A stretch of DNA of 9,770 nt from Clostridiaceae bacterium. GTDB taxonomy: Bacteria; Bacillota; Clostridia; DSM-8532. Position numbers and translations under genes: made by a program. The DNA is taken from positions 1-9,770 of the forward strand of contig DUSJ01000376.1 in assembly GCA_012842645.1 (NCBI GenBank), written 5' to 3'. Within the stretch, counting starts at the first letter, position 1. Each line of letters begins with the position of its first letter. A model generated the notes under the pieces. That model had not been told where the DNA came from. It saw only the letters and a program-made list of their open reading frames with translations, and ran no database searches. This document shows, one piece after another, positions 6,459 through 9,770 of this stretch.

Positions 6459-6743
6459 ATGACTGGACAGGCAATAAAGCAAAAGCCCATGTTTTTAGGT
6501 TTCCTGCAGAGGCTGGGCTCGTCCCGGGCAAGGGAAGCGGCCAAAAAAGCCGAGCATGAAGAATATATGAGAGAGCTTGCCGAGAACATCAGGGATGCTT
6601 ACATGGAATGGCAGAACGCCCTGGCAAACTATGAAACGGCTGACTGCAAGGAAATGATAGATTACTATGCCTACCGCATAAAAGCGTCCGAAATACGCTA
6701 TGAATTCCTGCTTCGAAAGGCCAAGGAAGCAAAAGCGCAATAA
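6459..6743 (+). CDS. yaaL: DUF2508 (YaaL-like) protein
   Basis: A 94-residue, highly charged, mostly helical cytoplasmic protein. The C-terminal half has the DUF2508 pattern: ENIRDAYMEWQNALANYE, then a short acidic linker, then MIDYYAYRIKASEIRYEFLLRKAKE. The family is known from Bacillus YaaL, encoded directly before bofA; its molecular role is unknown. The same gene order is kept here, which supports the call. The start is placed at the ATG at 6459, with AAAGG ten bases upstream. An in-frame TTG at 6381 would add 26 residues that look non-coding and unlike the family. It is longer than the roughly 75-residue Bacillus protein because of a basic N-terminal stretch (SSRAREAAKKAEHEE). It is separated from prmC by the repeat element and about 137 bp, so it probably has its own promoter, which I could not place confidently. 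Confidence 0.85.
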   Translation: MTGQAIKQKPMFLGFLQRLGSSRAREAAKKAEHEEYMRELAENIRDAYMEWQNALANYETADCKEMIDYYAYRIKASEIRYEFLLRKAKEAKAQ

Positions 6744-6824
6744 TATTTGCAAATCATACGAATGTTTTTGACAACTCCCGTATATAAATTAAGCAGGGCA
6801 TAGACCTTGTTTTATCGGATGGAA

Positions 6825-6870
6825 CGGCTATCCCTTATGGCGTTACTTTTGCCAAGGATAACCGTTTTTT
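6825..6870 (+). terminator. Terminator-like hairpin in the yaaL-bofA gap, possible attenuator
   Basis: An imperfect hairpin runs from CGGCTATCC (6825-6833) to GGATAACCG (6856-6864), with one C/A mismatch, inner TGGC/GCCA pairing, and six T residues at 6865-6870. This is the layout of an intrinsic terminator. It ends only 20 nt before the bofA ATG and 4 nt before its Shine-Dalgarno site. It would therefore reduce read-through from yaaL into bofA, or serve as a regulated leader terminator for bofA. Confidence 0.5.
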
Positions 6871-6890
6871 CGTCAAGGGGAGTTGGTTTG

Positions 6891-7154
6891 ATGGACAGGG
6901 TTCTTATCATATTGGCATGGATAGTGGGGGTTCTCATTGTTATTGCCTTTGGAAAAGCCTTGCTGCTTCCATTGAAGGTTATCCTGAAACTTGTAATCAA
7001 CGGCATAATAGGCGGGATAGTAATTCTATTGATCAACCTTGTCGGGGGGCCCCTGGGCTTTAAAATCTCTCTTAACCTTATATCGGCCCTGATAGCAGGA
7101 ATACTGGGACTTCCCGGAGTGATCCTGCTTGTCATATTCAAGTACCTGTTGTAG
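6891..7154 (+). CDS. bofA: BofA-family protein (pro-sigma-K processing inhibitor)
   Basis: An 87-residue integral membrane protein, the same size as Bacillus BofA. In Bacillus, BofA sits in the mother-cell-derived outer forespore membrane with SpoIVFA. It holds the intramembrane protease SpoIVFB inactive until engulfment and forespore signalling, delaying pro-sigma-K cleavage. Visible here are an N-terminal hydrophobic helix (about 3-28), a second membrane segment (VINGIIGGIVILLINLVGG), the conserved FKISLNLISALIAGILG and the family-defining LGLPGVILLVIFKYLL at the C-terminus. The start is the ATG at 6891, with AAGGGGAG eight bases upstream; an upstream TTG frame would add 28 atypical residues. 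It follows yaaL, as in Bacillus, but a hairpin with a T-run lies in the gap. No SpoIVFA or SpoIVFB gene is in the window, so whether it performs exactly the Bacillus role cannot be judged here. Confidence 0.92.
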   Translation: MDRVLIILAWIVGVLIVIAFGKALLLPLKVILKLVINGIIGGIVILLINLVGGPLGFKISLNLISALIAGILGLPGVILLVIFKYLL

Positions 7155-7165
7155 AGCGTAGCAAC

Positions 7166-7194
7166 ACATATTGAAGATTAACATAACATATAAT
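7166..7194 (+). promoter_or_regulatory. Candidate SigE-type (mother cell) promoter for the CotS-family gene
   Basis: ACATATT (7166-7172) resembles the Bacillus SigE -35 (kmATAww, one mismatch). CATATAAT (7187-7194) resembles the SigE -10 (CATACAhT, one mismatch). The 14-nt spacer is the usual one. A start near 7201 would lie upstream of the ATGs at 7228 and 7249. An overlapping SigK-like reading (AACA at 7163-7166, CATAACATA at 7182-7190) is also possible. Either fits a spore coat gene. Confidence 0.55.
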
Positions 7195-7227
7195 TTGAAG
7201 GCATGCCGGTATCTATCCGGGAATGAT

Positions 7228-8238
7228 ATGGAAACGGGGCAGGATGCGATGATAGAGTCCAAAGATATTATAGAATCGGCTTATGGTATAAAAATTGCTT
7301 CAATAAAGCCTTGCCGCGGTGGTTTTATCCTCGATACCGACCGTGGCAAAAGGCAAATGCGCCAGTGCCAGTGTTCGGAAAACCGGATCTTGTATGTCCA
7401 TGACGCCAAGGTCCATCTTTGCAGAAACGGGTTTTCCGACATTGATACATACGCCGAAACCGTAGATGGCAAGCCTTATATCGATATCGACGGCCAGTAT
7501 TTTGTCATGACTCCTTATATAGATGCCCGGGAATGCGAGTTCGGGGACGATACGGACGCAATCAAGGCTTCAGTGGCCCTTGCCCAGATGCATAAGTCGG
7601 GCATAGGCTTCAGGCCGAGGGCCGGACTCTCCGTTCCCAGCGATCTTGGGAAACTTCCCGAGTGCCTTGGCAAGCGTTATGATGAAATACTCAGGATGAG
7701 GAGAAAAGCCGAGCGTGAAAGGGGCGCCTTTGACTACATATATCTTGACTGCGTTGAAAAATTCATCACCCTGGCTGAAAAAAGCCTTGATATCCTTGAC
7801 GGTCAGGAGTATGACCGCCTTGTCAGCAGAACCATGGCCGAAGGCGGGATCTGCCACCACGACTATTCCTACCAGAATATCCTGATTTCACCGTCCAGGA
7901 CATATATCACAGGTTTCGAATCCTGCAGCGATGAAATAAGAATATATGACCTGGTGAACCTGCTGAGGAGAAAAATGAGAAAATGCAACTGGGACATCAA
8001 AAAAGCGTCCCTGCTGCTCGACGCATACGAGGAAGTATATCCGCTGACTTCGGATGAAAAAGTCGTTATGAAGGCGATGCTGTTGTTCCCCCAGAAATTC
8101 TGGCGCGTTGCCAACCGTTATTACAATTCGAGAAGGAGCTGGGCCCAAAAGAATTTCACAGGCATGCTGGAGGAAGTAATCGCCGAATACGACGACCACA
8201 TCCGTTTCATGGACCGTTACGACGAACTTTTCGAATAA
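7228..8238 (+). CDS. CotS-family spore coat protein with degenerate kinase fold
   Basis: A CotS/YsxE-type protein, related to aminoglycoside and choline kinases. In Bacillus such proteins are made in the mother cell and placed in the spore coat. With the ATG at 7228 it has 336 residues. Visible landmarks are the N-lobe YGIKIASIKPCRGGFIL, then GRDVHLCRNGF-like VHLCRNGFSDIDTYAETVDGKPYI, the catalytic-loop motif HHDYSYQN (210-217), and IYDLVNLLRR after it. Two positions look abnormal for a kinase. The N-lobe lysine expected in LK appears as Arg (QMRQC), and the metal-binding IDFD motif reads TGFE (228-231). The protein is thus likely non-catalytic. The start could be 7228 (GGGA upstream) or 7249 (GGGGCAGG five bases upstream); the TTG at 7171 lies above the predicted transcription start. 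It follows bofA by 73 bp and ends at a strong terminator. Confidence 0.9.
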   Translation: METGQDAMIESKDIIESAYGIKIASIKPCRGGFILDTDRGKRQMRQCQCSENRILYVHDAKVHLCRNGFSDIDTYAETVDGKPYIDIDGQYFVMTPYIDARECEFGDDTDAIKASVALAQMHKSGIGFRPRAGLSVPSDLGKLPECLGKRYDEILRMRRKAERERGAFDYIYLDCVEKFITLAEKSLDILDGQEYDRLVSRTMAEGGICHHDYSYQNILISPSRTYITGFESCSDEIRIYDLVNLLRRKMRKCNWDIKKASLLLDAYEEVYPLTSDEKVVMKAMLLFPQKFWRVANRYYNSRRSWAQKNFTGMLEEVIAEYDDHIRFMDRYDELFE

Positions 8239-8244
8239 AATTAT

Positions 8245-8295
8245 GGCGGATTCCAAGGTTTCCGTCCGGAGAAACCTTGTATCCGCCTGATTTTT
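8245..8295 (+). terminator. Strong Rho-independent terminator between CotS gene and fhs
   Basis: GGCGGAT (8245-8251) pairs with ATCCGCC (8281-8287). An inner CAAGGTTT pairs with AAACCTTG, and TTTTT follows at 8291-8295. The stem is about 15 bp with one small asymmetry. It sits seven bases after the CotS gene stop, between convergent genes. On the minus strand it is followed by an AT-rich stretch (ATAATTTTATT), so it may end fhs transcripts too. Between it and the fhs stop there is only a small AGCGCA-ATC-TGCGCT hairpin (8317-8331). Confidence 0.85.
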
Positions 8296-8345
8296 AACAG
8301 CTGCAGCCTGCAGTTAGCGCAATCTGCGCTCTCATGTCACAAGTA

Positions 8346-9770
8346 TCAGAACAGGCCCGTTATCCTGCCGTCGGCATCTATGTCTATTTTAGTGGCGCCG
8401 GGCACCTTGGGAAGCCCGGGCATGGTCATTATGTCTCCTGTGATAGCGACGACAAAGCCCGCCCCGGCCGAGAGCCGCACTTCCCTGACTGTGAGGGTGA
8501 ACCCTTCGGGCCGGCCAAGCAATGTCGGATTGTCGGAAAGGGAGTATTGGGTTTTCGCCATGCAGACAGGCAGATTGCCGTATCCCATCGACTCTATGAG
8601 TTTCAGCTCTTTCAGGGCCTTGTCAGTAAAAATGACATCCCTGCCGCCATATATTTCCCGGTTAATTATCTCAATTTTCTCCCTGATGGGAAGATTCAGG
8701 CCGTACAGGTACCTGAATGAAGACGGCTGGCCGGATATCAGGCTGCATACCTTTTCAGCCAGTTCAACGCCGCCTTTTCCGCCCTCGGCGAAAACATCTG
8801 CAACTACCGCCTCAACTCCCCAGAGAGCGCATTTTCCCTTTATAAAGGCAAGTTCTTTATCGGTATCGGTAGGGAAATGATTTATGGCGACAATCGCAGG
8901 GACACCGAACTTGCCGATGTTTTCTATGTGTTTCTGAAGGTTAGCTATCCCCCGTTCCAGCGCTCCTATGTCCTCTTTGGCCAGGTCTTCCTTTTTGACT
9001 CCCCCGTTATGCTTGAGCGCCCGGACCGTTGCCACAATGACAGCGGCATCGGGTTTGAGATTGCCGTACCTGCACTTGATGTCAAAGAATTTCTCCGCGC
9101 CCAAATCGGCGCCGAACCCTGCTTCGGTGACCACGTAATCAGCCAGCTTAAGCGCAAGGCGTGTTGCTTTCAGGCTGTTGCACCCATGGGCAATATTAGC
9201 GAATGGTCCTCCGTGCATAAGACATGGGGTGTTTTCGAGGGTCTGGACAAGGTTAGGCTTTATGGCGTCCTTCAGCAGAAGCGCCATCGCTCCCTGCACT
9301 CCGAGATCCCTGGCAGTGACGGGATCACCGTTATAATTATAGGCTACGACTATCTTGCCCAGCCGTTCCTTGAGATCCGTTATATCCTGCGAAAGGCACA
9401 ATATAGCCATGATTTCCGAGGCGACCGTTATGTTGAAACCGTCTTCCCTTGGAAAGCCATTAACCTTGCCGCCAAGCCCGACCACGATCTGGCGCAGGGC
9501 GCGATCGTTCATGTCCATGCAGCGCTTCCATGTGATACGTCTCGCATCTATCCCCAGCTCATTGCCCTGGTGGATGTGGTTGTCTATGGCAGCTGCCAGA
9601 AGGTTGTTCGCAGCGGTTATGGCATGCATGTCCCCGGTGAAATGCAGGTTTATATCTTCCATCGGCACAACCTGGGAGTACCCGCCGCCCGCTGCTCCGC
9701 CCTTGATACCCATCACAGGTCCGAGGGAAGGTTCTCTTAAGGCTATTATCGCTTTCTTTCCTATCTTTTC
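8346..9770 (-). CDS. fhs: Formate-tetrahydrofolate ligase, C-terminal 475 residues (5' end outside window)
   Basis: Formyl-THF synthetase joins formate to tetrahydrofolate with ATP, giving 10-formyl-THF and ADP plus phosphate. It acts in the cytoplasm as part of one-carbon metabolism and, in acetogens, the methyl branch of the Wood-Ljungdahl pathway. The frame is open to the window edge: residues before the internal GTG at 9716 read [15 protein letters not shown], which continues the family sequence, so that GTG is not the start. Conserved blocks seen are [27 protein letters not shown] (nucleotide and formyl-phosphate site), [86 protein letters not shown], and [15 protein letters not shown] near the C-terminus. 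About 80 N-terminal residues are missing compared with a normal length near 556. No frameshift is seen. The neighbours give no sign of a dedicated acetogenesis cluster. Confidence 0.97.
   Translation of the reverse strand, partial: EKIGKKAIIALREPSLGPVMGIKGGAAGGGYSQVVPMEDINLHFTGDMHAITAANNLLAAAIDNHIHQGNELGIDARRITWKRCMDMNDRALRQIVVGLGGKVNGFPREDGFNITVASEIMAILCLSQDITDLKERLGKIVVAYNYNGDPVTARDLGVQGAMALLLKDAIKPNLVQTLENTPCLMHGGPFANIAHGCNSLKATRLALKLADYVVTEAGFGADLGAEKFFDIKCRYGNLKPDAAVIVATVRALKHNGGVKKEDLAKEDIGALERGIANLQKHIENIGKFGVPAIVAINHFPTDTDKELAFIKGKCALWGVEAVVADVFAEGGKGGVELAEKVCSLISGQPSSFRYLYGLNLPIREKIEIINREIYGGRDVIFTDKALKELKLIESMGYGNLPVCMAKTQYSLSDNPTLLGRPEGFTLTVREVRLSAGAGFVVAITGDIMTMPGLPKVPGATKIDIDADGRITGLF

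Noticed and set aside
6807..6890. N-terminal extension of BofA from a TTG
   Set aside because: The stretch covers the terminator-like hairpin. BofA is 87 residues from the ATG at 6891, which has a good Shine-Dalgarno site.
9714..9716. GTG as the start of fhs
   Set aside because: The frame continues upstream with conserved family sequence ([10 protein letters not shown]), so the gene is simply cut by the window edge.
8877..9740. A 287-codon open frame on the plus strand, opposite fhs
   Set aside because: It is antisense to the highly conserved fhs gene and its translation has no coherent domain or family pattern. The same holds for the shorter frames at 8334-8880.

Overview
The window looks like a chromosomal segment of an endospore-forming, low-to-moderate GC member of the Clostridia (Firmicutes). 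The evidence is a BofA homologue, a CotS-family spore coat protein, a DUF2508 (YaaL) protein next to bofA, a DUF1385 (YqhQ) protein next to prmC, an SLH-domain surface protein, and formate-tetrahydrofolate ligase. Non-ATG starts and G-rich Shine-Dalgarno sequences fit the same group. I cannot name the genus. No tRNA, rRNA, CRISPR array, prophage or intact transposase is visible.

Layout. Positions 1-1142 (minus) hold the first 380 codons of a glycogen branching enzyme, glgB, whose 3' end lies outside the window. A 160-bp divergent intergenic region carries a perfect TATAAT and a TGTAA-N5-TTACA palindrome. It separates glgB from a small three-helix membrane protein of unknown function (1302-1679, plus). 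Next is a palindromic intergenic repeat (1727-1792) whose distal arm contains the stop codon of a large secreted protein with six FnIII-like domains and three SLH domains (1791-4115, minus). The leader of that gene has a terminator-like hairpin. Divergent from it is a clear SigA-type promoter driving yqhQ (4355-5314) and prmC (5352-6263).

The 3' end of prmC runs into a second repeat element, two 32-bp tandem units followed by an inverted copy. This element supplies the last ten codons and the stop codon. Then come yaaL (6459-6743), bofA (6891-7154) and a CotS-family gene (7228-8238), all on the plus strand. A terminator-like hairpin precedes bofA and a good SigE-type promoter precedes the CotS gene. 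A strong hairpin (8245-8295) closes this block and faces the convergent fhs gene (8346-9770, minus), which is cut at its 5' end by the window edge.

How the genes relate. This is a mosaic of housekeeping and sporulation genes rather than one pathway: storage glucan branching (glgB), cell-surface display (FnIII/SLH protein), release-factor methylation (prmC), sporulation control and coat (bofA, CotS family), and one-carbon metabolism (fhs). I did not find a convincing undescribed multi-gene system. The most interesting signals are the two repeat elements that both coincide with stop codons, the kinase-fold coat protein that has lost key residues, and the hairpin-containing leaders of bofA and the SLH gene.
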